This document shows positions 41,906 through 55,694 of a DNA stretch of 64,000 nucleotides, piece by piece. Under the pieces are notes generated by a model. It was not told where the DNA came from. It was given only the letters and a program-made list of their open reading frames with translations, and ran no database searches. The first letter of the stretch is position 1; each line of letters starts with the position of its first letter. Source of the stretch: Lingula anatina (taxonomy: Eukaryota > Brachiopoda > Lingulata > Lingulida > Lingulidae). The translations under genes and the position numbers were made by a program. Where the stretch lies: contig NW_019775474.1 of the NCBI RefSeq assembly GCF_001039355.2, forward strand, positions 62,001 through 126,000, read 5' to 3'.

Positions 41906-42657
41906 GTTAAAATAAAATAAAATAAAATAAAATAAAAAATTGCGTGTATCTAACGTGGTTCATGGTACAGAAAAACAAAACACCTGTGAAGGTTTTTAGA
42001 TTTATCACTTATCATTCACCCACTCAAATATGATATTCTACAGTGGTTTCCACAGAAGTGAAAAAGTTCATTTTATTGAAATGACACCACCAAATTTCAC
42101 CAAATTTTTACACCAGAATGTGCTTTAAGTCACGAGACAAAAACCGTGTGTCGACCACAGGCGGCGAAGCACATGCTTTAAGCTACGTTGTTGGATACCA
42201 AATATGTTTTGAAGGGCTTTGTTCCATTCTTCTTGTAGAGTTTGAAGGGGTTTCTCTAGATTATTTAGAGGGTTGGTTTATTCTCCTCTGCATCTATTCA
42301 AATTCGTCTTACTGTTGATCCGTAGGACTAGAGTTGGTATCAGGCCACAAAGATTGCTCTTCCATCTCGAGATCATTGCTTCGCTGAAACCCCTAATCAG
42401 ACGAGAACCGCGAGTTATGATGAAACCTGTAGTTGCCTATTTATATGTCGCCTCTTGCAATCTGGTCGTTTTGCAACCCCACAAAATTTATTTATTCGTA
42501 GGTTATCAAACTATATATTGTGTTTGTACCCTGGCCAAGTTGCATACACAAGTGCGACTGGTTGCATCAGTTGAGGCAGGTTCCTAATGCGATGGCATCA
42601 GTTTAGAGGGCATATTTCAAAACTAGTATTGCTGTATTTGGCGTGGTTCGCACATAA
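41721..42657. other. GAL3ST 5' flank
   Basis: Contains (AAAT)n at about 41862-41905 and (AAAAT)n to 41940. No gene recognised. Confidence 0.55.
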
Positions 42658-43677
42658 TAAAGAAGTGTGTTTTAGTTTTAGCGAGACCCTAAGAAGAGAG
42701 GGAAAAAACATTCAAATGTGTAGTTACTGGTGCGATTTCCATATAAGCAATTGCAACGATGGGAATTTTGAATAAAACATATTTTGCGAATAATTCCACC
42801 GAGATAATATCATTTTTTTTCTGCTGAACACGGTTAACAGGTGGCAGGACGTGCTGATTTACCGGAAAAAGCTTCTGAATCAATTCAAGTTCGTTGGCTT
42901 TCATCGACAGGCCTGCTCGGAAAGTTTCTAGTTAGATGACTTCAGATACTTTTATTTTCATTTTGTTTTGCACCGAGATAACGTTTGCTTTCACCTTTGA
43001 CGATATACAGCACGCTGAGGTCCACAGCTGTTCACAACTGGGCGGTTTTAGTATTGAGCAGTCTTTCCTCTTTCAAATGTCGACTGCGGACTTGCCCCGG
43101 GTACTGTATGAACATATGAACAGTTTTGAGAAGCAAGGGTGCAAGAAAGGATAGGAGGGTCATGAAAAGACAAAATGTGTCCTTGTTAAAAGCAATAGAG
43201 GCGACGCGACTTTTGTTAAACAATACAAATTTTCTCTCTGATAATCCTACCGAGAAGAAAGCACATTTTGATGAAAAATAGTACATACGGTGTACGAATT
43301 TGCTCAATTTAAGTACGAGATCTGTGGCACCAATCTAAGTACTTTTAACTGAAGAGAAAGGAAATATTATTGACGACGCAGAGTTTATTCTAATGCCCAG
43401 CAATATGTTCGCCTTAATGTAAACTTTCTTAAGTATACCGTGTTTTTATGCAAAAGGTAATTTGCTAGGACCCACGAGAGCCCAGATCGTGCTCGTGCCA
43501 TCCCAATTCAGGGTCCCGGTCGTTGTCGTGATGGACTGTCGTGCCTCATCCGGGATTCGAACTCGTGACTTTTCGTTGCCATGGTTGATGGCGCTTTGGG
43601 TACCTCATTTGCATCCAAGCACGCTACCGACTGCGCCGTGACAGACAAGCCCACCCTCCCTACGTACGAGTTTCTTT
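42658..43677. repeat. ~1-kb SINE-bearing block, copy 1
   Basis: Matches 43881-44887 almost base for base (a short deletion near 43960 in copy 2 and a few substitutions). It ends at the N at 43678. It carries a minus-strand tRNA-like SINE head at about 43640-43545 and no coding sequence that looks selected. A third, shorter copy is at about 55695-56455. Confidence 0.85.
43545..43640 (-). mobile_element. tRNA-like SINE head (A box/B box), copy 1
   Basis: On the minus strand GGCGCAGTCGGTAGCGTGC resembles a pol III A box and GAGTTCGAATCCCGG a B box. The spacing between them is longer than in a real tRNA and no acceptor stem forms, so this is a SINE and not a tRNA gene. Confidence 0.65.
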
Positions 43678-43880
43678 NATGTGTATATCTGCTTTCCCGA
43701 TCGATAATCCGGGTGCCGCATTTTATCCCACGCACCCCCCCCCCCCCCCAGTCCCCGTCCACGGTTCATCATGAACGGTAAAATTCATGATGTACAGGAA
43801 GCCGTGCGTGTTTGAGAACCCGAGACGGAACTGGGAGTTTGTTTTATACTAAGATTAATTTTGGCTTTACCCTTGATATT

Positions 43881-44887
43881 AAAGAGGCGTGTTTTAGTTT
43901 TAGCGAGACCCTAAGAAGAGAGGGAAAAAACATTCAAATGTGTAGTTACTGGTGCGATTTGCAGCGATGGGAATTTTGAATAAAACATATTTTGCGAATA
44001 ATTCCACCGAGATGATATCATTTTTTTTCTGCTGAACACGGTTAACAGGTGGTAGGACGTGCTGATTTACCGGAAAAAAGCTTCTGAATCAATTCAAGTT
44101 CGTTGGCTTTCATCGACAGGCCTGCTCGGAAAGTTTCTAGTTAGATGACTTCAGATGCTTTTATTTTCATTTTTGTTTTGCACCGAGATAACGTTTGCTT
44201 TCACCTTTGACGATATACAGCACGATGAGGTCCACAGCTGTTCACACCTGGGCGGTTTTAGTATTGAGCAGTCTTTCCTCTTTCAAATGTCGACTGCGGA
44301 CTTGCCCCGGGTACTGTATGAACATATGAACAGTTTTGAGAAGCAAGGGTGCAAGAAAGGATAGGAGGGTCATGAAAAGACAAAATGTGTCCTTGTTAAA
44401 AGCAATAGAGGCGACGCGACTTTTGTTAAACAATACAAATTTTCTCTCTTATAATCCTACCGAGAAGAAAGCACATTTTGATGAAAAATAGTACATACGG
44501 TGTACGAATTTGCTCAATTTAAGTACGAGATCTGTGGCACCAATCTAAGTACTTTTAACTGAAGAGAAAGGAAATATTATTGACGACGCAGAGTTTATTC
44601 TAATGCCCAGCAATATGTTCGCCTTAATGTAAACTTTCTTAAGTATACCGTGTTTTTATGCAAAAGGTAATTTGCTAGGACCCACGAGAGCCCAGATCGT
44701 GCTCGTGCCATCCCAATTCAGGGTCCCGGTCGTTGTCGTGATGGACTGTCGTGCCTCATCCGGGATTCGAACTCGTGACTTTTCGTTGCCATGGTTGATG
44801 GCGCTTTGGGTACCTCATTTGCATCCAAGCACGCTACCGACTGCGCCGTGACAGACAAGCCCACCCTCCCTACGTACGAGTTTCTTT
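43881..44887. repeat. ~1-kb SINE-bearing block, copy 2
   Basis: Tandem partner of 42658-43677. It continues beyond 44887 into a second SINE (44944-45018) where copy 1 is interrupted by the N. Confidence 0.85.
44755..44850 (-). mobile_element. tRNA-like SINE head, copy 2
   Basis: Same A box/B box arrangement as 43545-43640, within the second ~1-kb block. Confidence 0.65.
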
Positions 44888-44943
44888 TTATAGTTACCTA
44901 TCGGAATTTTAAAGATTTAATTCTGGAAAAAAAATTACGATAT

Positions 44944-45018
44944 CCGTTGGGTCTCGAACCAGCGTACCAGTGTCTGTCTGCACAGGAGACAGCCAAGTTA
45001 CCACGGAGCCACGTCAGC
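44944..45018 (-). mobile_element. tRNA(Thr)-derived SINE head
   Basis: On the minus strand: D-arm/A-box region TGGCTCCGTGGTAACTTGG, a perfect anticodon arm TGTCT-CCTGTGC-AGACA (anticodon TGT, Thr), and B box GGTTCGAGACC. The acceptor stem does not close, so it is a tRNA-derived SINE. A degraded copy lies at 55355-55435. Confidence 0.65.
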
Positions 45019-45249
45019 TTCGTCGATACGGCAACATCGGATGGAAACTTTCAACCTTGCCACGGACAGGACCAGGTTGGATGTACATGTGTACATCTGC
45101 TTTCCCGATCGATAATCCGGGTGCCGCATTTCATCCCACGCAACCCCAGTCCCCGTCCACGGTTCATCATGAACGGTAAAATTCATGATGTACAGGAAGC
45201 CGTGGGTGTTTGAGAACCCGACACGGAACTGGGAGTTTGTTTTATACTA

Positions 45250-48200
45250 AGATTAATTTTGGCTTTACCCATGATATTCATACTCGCACATACGTACACT
45301 GTTGTAAGTCTTGCGACGTAGAATGGGGAGTAGAAGGAATCTCAAAAACAATGAAAAAACCCTCGAAAATATGAAATATCGGCGTTTATATTTTTTCGTT
45401 GCAATGTATAAGTAGAGACAAATCAAAGCTTTTATCGCCAATTAGACACCTTTCTATTTTGAGGTGAGATAGCAATCTGTATGGTGCTTAACTTCATCCC
45501 TGAACAAGATTTTACCACAAAAATTGGCATATTTGACCAGGAGAGTATATGTTACAATTCCTTGCCGTCAGTTTGGTTTAAATGTTTTCGTTCTGAATAG
45601 AAGTATAAGTCCCTTATTACAGATTTTTATTAAACTAAGGCATTATTTTGCTTTATCAAAGATTAAAAACTTAACTAATACTTATAAGAAAAATCGCTGG
45701 CAGGGTTTTGGAGTACTTAAATTAAGGTGTCATTAAATTTGCTTTAAAACGGCGATCGTGGGTGCTCAGGTAAAAGAGAAATTTGAGACACCGATTTTTC
45801 CGTTGTTACCCCATGATTGCAATAATGACGTCACCCGTAAGATGACATATGTGTAAATGTTAATTAATTTAGTCACTGAGCAGTGAAGATTTATTTATTA
45901 CCCAAAAGAATGTATGTAAGGCAGTAAATAAGGAGTTGCACGTGTTAGCACTCTTTGTGGATGAATACTTCGGGCAAAAATATCATCAAACACAAAGCAT
46001 ATAATATGTATATCTAACGTCGGCAATAAGTGCTAGACACTAAAGGGGTTCTACACGGTCGACGCCAATGCACGCCGAATGTTGCCTACCAGTGCATGAC
46101 CGCTACGGTAATTTACTTCAATGTTTATTTGAAGACCGTGGCTACTGAAGTAGTTCCATCCATATCTTTTCTCACACAGGACATGTGAACTGTTAGAATA
46201 CAGTCGAGATAGGCATATATCGGTGTTCATTCCATACGCAAATGGCAGAAAAATCTGGATTAGACCAAAAGTGTGTCAGCTGGGGTAAGCTTGATTTTTT
46301 TTCTCAGTTGTAACTTCTATTTAAGTCTACTACCATCTGGAAGATGACGTTTAATTTTAAGTCTTTCAACCAAAACTATATATATATATATATACAATAA
46401 ACCCCCTTGAATCAGTCGCTGAGACGGTTGAAATTCCTCCCTGGTTTCAGGCAGAACATCATGGTATTACATTGAGTATATTGCACATGGTATTTAAACA
46501 GTTTGAGAAAACCGTAACTTTGAATTCCCACACTCATTTTATTATATATGCATTTGTACATTCGCTTTATATATACAGCAGACATAATAACGAACAGCTC
46601 TAAACATTACCTAGAAAGTGGATCCATACCATACATCATCATTTGGTACATGTGTGTTAATTGCTGCTTAACGGTTTAAAGGTACTATAAGAAGCTAAAG
46701 CTATTAATAGATGAGGCTGGAATGATGATTTAGTTTCACCTGAACGCTCCCTTTACATGTAAGAACTCATGAGAATGAATAACAGCAGGTGCCGCCCTCC
46801 GAACTGAGACCGCGTTTATCACCCATATCACCGCGTAATATTGAAGGCGAAAAAGCGAGGCAAAAGAGCAGGTGCCTCAAATAACTTCCGATACATCACT
46901 TTCCACAACGTTTTAAAGAACGGAAAGAAGATCCATTGGGACTTTGAGGGAGAGTGGGTATCATAAACAGTGCCACCAGTTAACCTTTTCTCAATATCAT
47001 ATTGTCTCTTCTGTCTACAGTCTTAATCAATTAATACTAATTAAGAGATACTTGTAAATATATCTGAATGCATATATATATAGATAACGAAAAGCTAGCC
47101 ATTTGTGACCGCATTTGTGACCGTCAGCTGTGAACGGAAGATACCCGAGTGCTGCCTGCGTTATACGCTGGTCACGTGACTTACGCAATTTTACTTTTTT
47201 TGTTTGGTTTGATATACAACTGTATGTTTTAACTATACTTCAATTTATTATAAATCCACAAAAGTTGCACCATAACCACTCTCGCTCTCAACACCCCTGC
47301 AACCTATGGTTTCAATTAAAAATTAAAGTAGATTTAACAATGATATTAAAAGAGACGAAGTTTTGATGATTGTAAATTAAAATGAGTTCTGTTTTTGTTA
47401 GTTTTGTGAGGGGGATATCACCCATTTAGCTGTTGGAAGCAGCTTTTTGTTTTAACAAAAACACATGCACAGTTATTCTACACTCATTTGGATCGATTAC
47501 AAAACAATAAATAGGTCCACATGGTTCACGTGTGTTGGATATTTTCATCCAACATCAACAAAAAATACACTCCCATGAACTTGAGAGCCTTAAACATCTA
47601 AATGCAGCTTTTGCGAGACCACAACTAATTTTCAAAATCTGTGCTTGTCAATTAATACAGTATATATTATTCATTCATATTATTGATTATTTTTATTTTT
47701 TACCTGTAAACTGGCCCCCAAATTTGAAAAATTCTGGTCCCACTTCGTCCTTTAATATGAAGATTTTTCTTTCCTTTTTTTTTTTAATAAGCAAGAAAAA
47801 TAACCGGTCACGGAGTTTGTATAAACAAAGTGTTCTGCCAACGAAACATCTGATATGTCTTACCGCCTAGCCCATTGTTTGTGAGTGACTCCAGAAAGCG
47901 AATATTTAGCCCAGCTAGTAGATCGAGTAGTGCTGGAACAGAAGCAGTGTCTGGTATCTCTTAACTTGGAGGAGCCCGTTGCCATGAGTAGTTAGGCAAC
48001 TGGCGTCGATTCACCTATATCGGTGCTATATCCCTATATCTCTATGCAGTGTATCAGAAGACGTTATATTGCGCTTGCTAAAACTCTGTTGCTGAAAATG
48101 GAAAGGTGTACAGGTAGAAGTTAAAGTAATTTTAAATGTAGATCTACAAATCGTAGAGAAAAGACAGTAGGGAACCCCATTGAAAGCTAGGATTGGATTG

Positions 48201-48795
48201 TAATGTGAGTATCCCGTGCTTGGAAATCATATGCTGGATTTAGTTCTGTTAAGCATCCTAATAATCTGATTTCATTCAAAAGAAGTGTATAATTAAAAAT
48301 GGTAGTACATGTATTAACACGCCTGTTCATAATGGCATTTTACGCAATATGGAATGCACGCAACTGTTCACTTAAGTAATAAAACCAACCGTAAAACCAA
48401 GTTAACTTCAAGAAAGATATCACACACACACACACTCACACACACAGTCCACACACAACACACAAACATCTTTTGGGGTTTTTTTGTTTTTTTTTAATTT
48501 GAATCCTCATAGGCCAATGACCAGTAAGTACCACAACATTGTTCACAGGTCCGGAAATTTCTTCCAGTCCACTTTTCACGCCAATGTATATTTAGCCTAG
48601 GGGCCCATTTAACCGCGGGCATTCAATGCAATAGACGCATCCTCCAATGTTCGAACATGTAGGCTGCTCCAAGACTCGTGGTTTGTCTGGTGCTCCACAT
48701 AAAATTTCTTCTCTAAATTTGTTCGTTCCCTTTTAGCTTCCAGACCCCTTGTTTGTAACGAAGCATATGTCGTCGGAGGGCACAACGCAGTCGAA
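45250..48795. other. Upstream of TRPV copy 1
   Basis: No gene recognised apart from a possible first exon at 46242-46284. (AT)n at about 46377-46394. 47514-47700 is repeated upstream of TRPV copy 2 (56459-56650). (CA)n-rich stretch at about 48422-48470. Confidence 0.5.
46242..46284 (+). other. Possible alternative first exon of TRPV copy 1
   Basis: ATG at 46242 opens MAEKSGLDQKCVSW and ends at a good donor (G/GTAAGC) in phase 1. That is the phase needed by TRPV exon 2 at 51678 and is also the phase of the exon at 48796. Only start codon, donor and phase support it. Confidence 0.25.
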
Positions 48796-51700
48796 ATGAC
48801 ACAGCACCCCAGACTAACACTGGAAATGGAAGACCTTGAGAAAGAAGAGAAGGAAGAGGGCGGTTCGGATATTCGACGTGGTATGTTACATTACCTTAGT
48901 ATTGTGCGATAGCCGTCACCACTGAGCGTAGTAGTAGTTGCCGTAGAGTCGTTGTTGGGTAGAGGAGAGTCACGCACGTTTGGTGGTGAGACTTCCAGGG
49001 TGATGGTTATTCTAGGGCTTACTGATCGATCTCGGGAGGAATAAGAGGCATCCAGAGAGGCATATGCCTACACTGTATCTACTTAGTCATTGACAACCGT
49101 TTGTTACTGCTATTAATTTTTTTTCGTTTGTTTAACTGCGGGATTTTCTTTCCGTTGCTCCAATGGATACATTTTTCTCTTGCAACCTCTGAAGACCTGG
49201 AAGACAAGAATAATTCAGTACTACAGATATTATGACAGAATCCCCCATTACATACTGCAGTCCTTCTAGATAAGCAAAGTGATGCATTTAGTAGCGTCTA
49301 CCCCTCGGCGATATTACATACTCAAGAAAACCAAATGCCAAGTCAGAGAGGCCGGTACCTTTCATCCCTTCTCTGCTAGGTGTATTTCAGCATTTGCATT
49401 GCCTGATGTCAGTGTCTTGTACCAGCATTACTAATTACCGTTCCGTATAAACACTGGGGAACATGTACATATACAATGTAGCCGCCAACGAGTTTACACC
49501 AAAAAGCAATTATTTTTCGTTCCACGTGTACGATAATCACCCCGAGTATCAGACTATGTTAATTCACCTCTGACAAGAGACTCCGACGTATATGCTGAGT
49601 AGGGGGGGGGGGGGGGGGTCACATTTATAAGTATGAAACTTACACAGGTTGATGACACTTAACGGTGGCTCTGGATCTGTTATGACGCACACTCTTAAAA
49701 AAATAAAAGCTAATCATAGGCATGTTTATTTGGAGGTACGTTTGGCGCATTTTTCATCGGATTCTACGGATATGGTTTTGCATTAGAAATTTCAAAGCAT
49801 GAGAAGGGAACATCGTAGTTTAGGTTACCGCGCAGATGGTTTGAGATGCTATCAACAGTTTTTTTTCTTGACAGTTGAACTAATACCGGTTAAACCATGT
49901 GAAGTTTTAAGAAGTCTTGCAGAAGACTTTTTCCACCTTTCCTCTACATGCTGTACCTTTGGGAGGTGGAGTTTGATATCCTGACTTCTTTTAATTAATT
50001 ATGGCGGTGGCAATGATAAAAGGCTTCGTATGCTTTCGAGAAATAGTGAAATGCGTCATGTTGTCAGTAATCAGTTTTTTCTAGCTATGAATTAGAACCA
50101 TATGGTGGATAAACAGTGCCTCGAATGGCCAACTGCCTTTCAGAATGTTATGATGTTATATACCACTGTTTCTTAATTGTTTTAATTTTGTAATTCACAA
50201 CATAATAGGGGTAAGAAAATAAACTTGTTTAGGCTTTTCCTAATGTCCACATATCACATGAAGAAAAAAAATAACCGAAAAATTCATCCCTCTTCTTCTC
50301 ATCAAGGAAGGGGACAATTGTACTTCCTTGGATCAGACGTGCAGTGTTTCCCGGGGCAACCATATTTTTTTTTTGTGTGTGTTTTAATGAGGAAGATGTT
50401 TGCCCTTGTGCTGTCAGATGTGATGAGCGCAATGACGCGTTCAAAGTGTGTGGAACTTGCCAGACAGCCTCACACACACAATTTAAATTGAAAATGATCT
50501 GTTTTAGTGACCATATCGCCTGTTACATATCGGTTATTCTGAAGTGATGGACTTCTCATCGCGCTAAAACTGACCCCTAATTGTTACCGGAAAATACAAA
50601 GCAATTAAGTAACCCTTAAATTGCCTTCAGCCAATTATAGGAAATAAGGTCCTAGCATATTTTGTCGCAACATCTCATTGTTTGTGGGTCAGTAAAGTAG
50701 GTATTCTGATATTTTACAAGTACTGAATCATTATTATAAAAAAATAAAAAATCATTTAATCTAACCCTCAATAACTGCACCGTTAAGTAAACTATTCGAT
50801 GCAGATGATAACTGTGGCTGTTCAGTCTAAACAGTTTCGGCTATTTATATCAAATGGCTTCAGGTTGGTAGATATAAAGCGGGTACCCATCCTATGAAAG
50901 CTATAGGTGCGATTCAAAGCTGGGGAAAAGTTCTTGAAAACTTCACAGGTCTAATTTTGACTAGAGATTATGGAGATGAACAGAAAAGGTCTGTGTGTTC
51001 ACATTCTATTATTATTATTATTATTTTATTCTTTAGATAAATATCAATAACTTAAACTGTGTGTGTATTATTGAAGTTAATGAGAACCACCTAGATCAAT
51101 ACATTTAAAGGCACTGCTAGGTAGCTAGCTGTTTGTATTTTTTTTAATTGATGTCATTTACGTTACTGAAATTGACTTAAGACTCTGAATAATGAAGGTC
51201 TATGTAAAACTAATTTCAAGACTCAAATTTTCACTTCAGAGTTTTATTTCCTACTTCACCTCCATACCTTTTTTGATTACCCACTTTCACTGACGAATGC
51301 ACAGACAGATTAAAGATGACCGTTCACCTATTTCAGGGGAGGATAGATGTCCATCCGTATATTGCAGTTAATAAGTAAAAATATATATATTTCGTATTTT
51401 ACTGCATAGCATCAGCACCTGAACAAGATACCCGAACCAGACCTTTAAACGTGTATCTAAATTGTTTATGTAGGCCCTATACATATACAAAACTAACATA
51501 TACAAAACTGGCATAACATTACCAGACGTGTCATAGATATTTGATCTAGGAGAAGGAGGAAGAGGAGGATGGCACTGTGTAATAAAGTATCATTTTATAT
51601 ATTTTAATCTTTTATAGCTTCACAAGTTTGTGTGTTGGTTAGATTAAAAATCATATGTTCCACCATTCTTTCCCCAGGGCACAGCTCACCCGATCTCGAA

Positions 51701-54700
51701 CTCCACACCATCCACGCGCCGCCAGGGGCGCTGGGCAATCTGGCCCGCAACCGACAGCGACGACTTCCACGCCAAAGACTTCAGGCCTACTGGACGTTGC
51801 CATCGGTACTACAGGGGGTTCTCCGGAGTTTTCGAAGCAAAAAGAACACAGCCAGAAGGTCAATGAGGAACCCAGAGGTACCCACATCATTTAAAGAAAC
51901 ACGGAACGTTGGTGAGGAGTTTTATAGTTATGCTGCCACACGGGATCTTGTTGACGGACGCTGCACAAACACTTGCTGTCTAGGGGTAAGTCATGTTTGA
52001 ATGATTTAAAAAGTACTTTAAAAGGTATAAACCTTGAACTATAATTTTGTGAATAACTTATGCAATAACTACGCTTAATTGGTGAATTATGCATATTACG
52101 TGCAAACAACGCAAAGTTATGAAGACCCGCATCCAAGAATGCAGAGGGTACACGTTGGTTTATGAAAATGAACGTGATGAAGGCTAAGATATAACGTATA
52201 TCTTTTGATATTCCGTATTTCAGTAAGTCATTTTATAAATTCAATAATCTTCGAAATGCAATATGAAAAATTATACTTAAAATACAAAAATCTTTACCCA
52301 GGTGGTCCGAAATATTCCCTCGGTGATTATAAACACGCCATGCTGCTGCGTGGATCTGTGGCAGAACTGCAGTTGCTATTGCTTCGCCAGAATCTTCGGC
52401 ATCAAGTCGGCCGCCAAGCACATCACACCCAAGTGCAAGTTCTGCGTCTCTTTAGAAGGAGAAGGCGAGTACAATACAGAGTCCATATTGATTGAGTTCA
52501 CCAAGCTGTGGCCGTCCGCCGATGTCTCTCTTGGTACAGACGAGGAGATGAACTATCGCCTCCGTATTCAGTGGGAAATGGAACGCTTCCGCTCAAAGAC
52601 GGACCCCAGAGCCGTTACGAGGCTAGAGAAGGAAATCCTGGAGTTGTGCACCAAGAACTATGCCAACCGGCTACAAATAGTCTGTGACGAAGCGTTAAAT
52701 TTCTTTCTGGATGCCAACAGAAGTTGGTACCGGAAGGGCCTCACCCCTCTTCACATAGCACTCCTTCACAATAGCACCGAAGTGGCTATAATCTTGATTG
52801 AGCGATTGGGAAAGGCATTGCTCTTCAAGGAGATGGCGGGTAGTTACACAGGAGCCACCGCGTTGCACATCGCCACGGCAAACGGAAACTTCAAAGCAAT
52901 GGAAGCCATGTTCTACCATCTGGCTGAGGCCGACATTCTGAAACTTCTTCGTAAATGTGCTACCGGGGAGCAGTTCAAGAGGACTTTGGTTCCCGCCGAA
53001 CTTCCCTTGTCACTTGCTGTGCTGTCTGGCAATGCTCAACTAGTTCAGCTTCTCATAGAAAAAGGAGCTCCACTAGATGGCAGAGATTCGCAAGACAACA
53101 CCGTTCTACACACCATCGTCCTAATGTCGCAGCATAAACTCCAAGAAGCATTGGAGATGTACGAAGTAATCCTGAACAATACCACTCGCTGGTGGTGTAG
53201 AAGCGAAGGCGTGGATATGACCAGGGCGAATAGTGTCGCCACAGAAATTGAAGCGAAGCATTACCTGTTCCGTTTGGCAAATAGAGAAGAATTCACTGCT
53301 TTGACTTTGGCAGCCAAGGTCGGTGTCAAGGAAATGTTTGAGAAAATTCTCAACACAAACAACATATACAGGTAAGTACATAAATTCATTTTGGAATAGC
53401 CAATCTGGATTGTTTATAGAGACTGTCTGGAAGATAGCTCTGTTACAAATGCAAATTCAGTCAGACGTCTATGCTCTTTAACACTTGTAGACTCTAAAGT
53501 GGCCAAAAAGCTTAATATATTATTGAAAAAAAAAAAACTTTTTTCACAAAGTTTATTTCAACTATAGTGTTAATCATTTATATGAGGACCTGGTTGTAAA
53601 AAATGATTTATTTTCAGGTTTTCACAGTGGGAATATGGCCATACAACCACAGCATTTTACGATGTTACTGAAATTGATCCAGTTCTCAGTACGTCTCGAA
53701 TGTCTGCGCTGGAACTACTTGTGTACACCAATAACGAAGAACGCATAGAATGCCTTAGTATTCCGGTAATTAACCATTTGCTGCATATCAAATGGCACAA
53801 CTACAGGATGTACTACATAACATGGGGTATTTTGCATCTAATTTACATGCTGATACTATCTCTTCCCGCGTTTGATCCTTTACTCTTCCAAACGCCGTCC
53901 AATGGATCTTCGATTCCAAATGCTTCGCTTCCCTACAGGAACAATTCAGCCCAAATCCATGAACCTGGATACAAGAGAAAGTTCCCGTCAGGTGTGTACC
54001 TGTTCCTTATGGTCGGCACTTTCTTATTCTTCATATACAGCCTTACTGGGGCGTTAAAATGGTCGGTGAGACACAGAGGCAACGCCATATTGAATATGTG
54101 GAAGTTCCTCAGCTGGAATAAACTCCACGTCATTCTTCTTCTGTTTTCTGTTTCTATGCTGTCATTCCTGACCGATGCCGTGAAGTCGTTTCAACCTTTA
54201 GCTCTTCTTCTTGGATGGGTGTTCCTAATTTTCTTCACACGCGGTTTCAGACAGACCAGTTTCTTCTCTGCTATGATTCAGCGCATCATGCTCGGCGATT
54301 TGCTTCGATTTCTTATCATATATCTGATCCTGACGGCGGGGTTTTCCTCTGCTATAGGTGTAGCTATGGATAATCATTTACCTTCCTCGACCTCTTCAGC
54401 GATTGTGTCTGATGAAATAGCCGAGTTTGATGGTTTTGGCACCACCATGTGGACTTTGTTTAGACTGATGGTGGGCCTTTCAGAAATTCAGATAATACCA
54501 GGGAATATCTTCAAAGACACTTCTGCAAGTAACTTTCCTGTTATTACTTTGCCAGCGTTACTGATAACGTATGTGGTGCTTGTAAATATTCTCCTCATGA
54601 ATATGCTCATCGCCACTATGACCGACACCTATACCCACATCTCAAAATACAATGATCTTATCTACAAGAAGTTGCGCACGACCGATATGATTTTTCTGGA

Positions 54701-54830
54701 GCGAATGTTGCCAGAAGTAATGCGCATGCTTGCTGTGGAGGCCACGTATAAGATCTGTCGAGTCATGTCGCCAACTACTCATCGTAATCTGTACCTTTTG
54801 GAAGTAGAAGTTTGCAAGAAAGAGGACTAG
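48796..54830 (+). CDS. TRPV-like cation channel, copy 1 (complete)
   Basis: Six-pass TRP cation channel of the vanilloid type with N-terminal ankyrin repeats. Exons: 48796-48880, 51678-51985, 52302-53371 and 53618-54830, total 2676 nt, 891 residues, all phases matching. Residues 1-131 are charged (LEMEDLEKEEKEEGGSDIRR) and Arg-rich. About 277-483 hold roughly five ankyrin repeats (GLTPLHIALLHN, GATALHIATANGN, LPLSLAVLSGNAQLV, DNTVLHTIVL, FTALTLAAKVGV). S1 is about 551-572, S2 613-635, S3 656-676, S4 679-697, S5 715-738. The pore helix and filter are TLFRLMVGLSEIQII, with GLSE (about 774-777) where TRPV1 has GMGD, and S6 is about 799-825 with NILLMNMLIATMTDTY. Two N-glycosylation sequons lie in the S1-S2 loop. 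The gene looks intact. Which TRPV subtype it matches (TRPV1-4, TRPV5/6 or Nanchung/Inactive type) is not settled. Confidence 0.88.
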
Positions 54831-55694
54831 TATGCACGTTGAAATGATCTTTAAACATTCATTCATTGTTTCAATACAAATGTGCATGTGTTTTCCTTCA
54901 AGAATTAAAAACAATGTAGGCCCTAATGTGTGAAAGGGGCTAAGAGCCATTAGAACATTTTTTGCCTGTGACAGTAAAGCTGTGCCACAATATGACCTCC
55001 AAAAGATCCCTGCGAGTTTCAGACTTCTAAACCAGAATCCATGCCACCACCATGCGTGGACTCACTTCATCCCATATGGGCAAAGGCTTATTAACTTCGT
55101 AACTTATTTTGCCGAGGTTTCCTTTTTGTGAGCTTGGATACGGGATATATATGGGTTCCGCGTGAATTATTTTAAAGTCTGATTCGAGCCCAAGCACTAC
55201 ATTGCCCCAAAACAAGTCTAGAGAGGCAAACCGCATCCAAACACGCTACTGACTGCGCCGTGACAGAGCCGCCCACCCTCCTTACGTACGAGTTTCCTCT
55301 TATAGTAACCAATGGGAATTTTTAAGATTTAATTCTGGAAAAAAATTACTATATCTGCTGGGTCTCGAACCAGCGTACCAGCGTCTGTTTGTATAGGAGA
55401 CAGCAAAATTACCAGGGAACCACGCCAGCTTCGTCAATATGCAAAGATCGGATGGAAACTTTCAACCTTGCCACGGACAGGGCCAGGTTGGATGTACATG
55501 TGTATATCTGCTTTCCCGATCGATAATCCGGGTGCCGCATTTGTAGATCATCCCACGCAACCCCAGTCCCCGACCACGGTTTATCATGAACGGTAAATTT
55601 CATGATGTTCAGGAAGCCATGTGTGTTTGAGAACCCGACACGGAACTGGGAGTTTATTTTATACTAAGATTAATTTTGGCTTTACCCATGATAT
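54831..55694. other. TRPV copy 1 3' flank with degraded SINE
   Basis: 3' UTR and intergenic. From about 55225 it matches the SINE DNA of 44830-45240 (including the tRNA(Thr)-like part at 55355-55435), showing where the duplicated unit begins. Confidence 0.6.

Noticed and set aside
44944-45018. Functional tRNA-Thr gene
   Set aside because: The anticodon arm is good but acceptor and T stems do not close and copies lie in a repeated block, so it is a SINE head.
52205-52495. Frame reading GGPKYSLGDYKHAMLLRGSVAE at the start of TRPV exon 3
   Set aside because: It stops after VHID, while the alternative frame (VVRNIPSV...) joins exon 2 in phase and continues 356 codons into the ankyrin repeats; also the second copy keeps the longer frame open.
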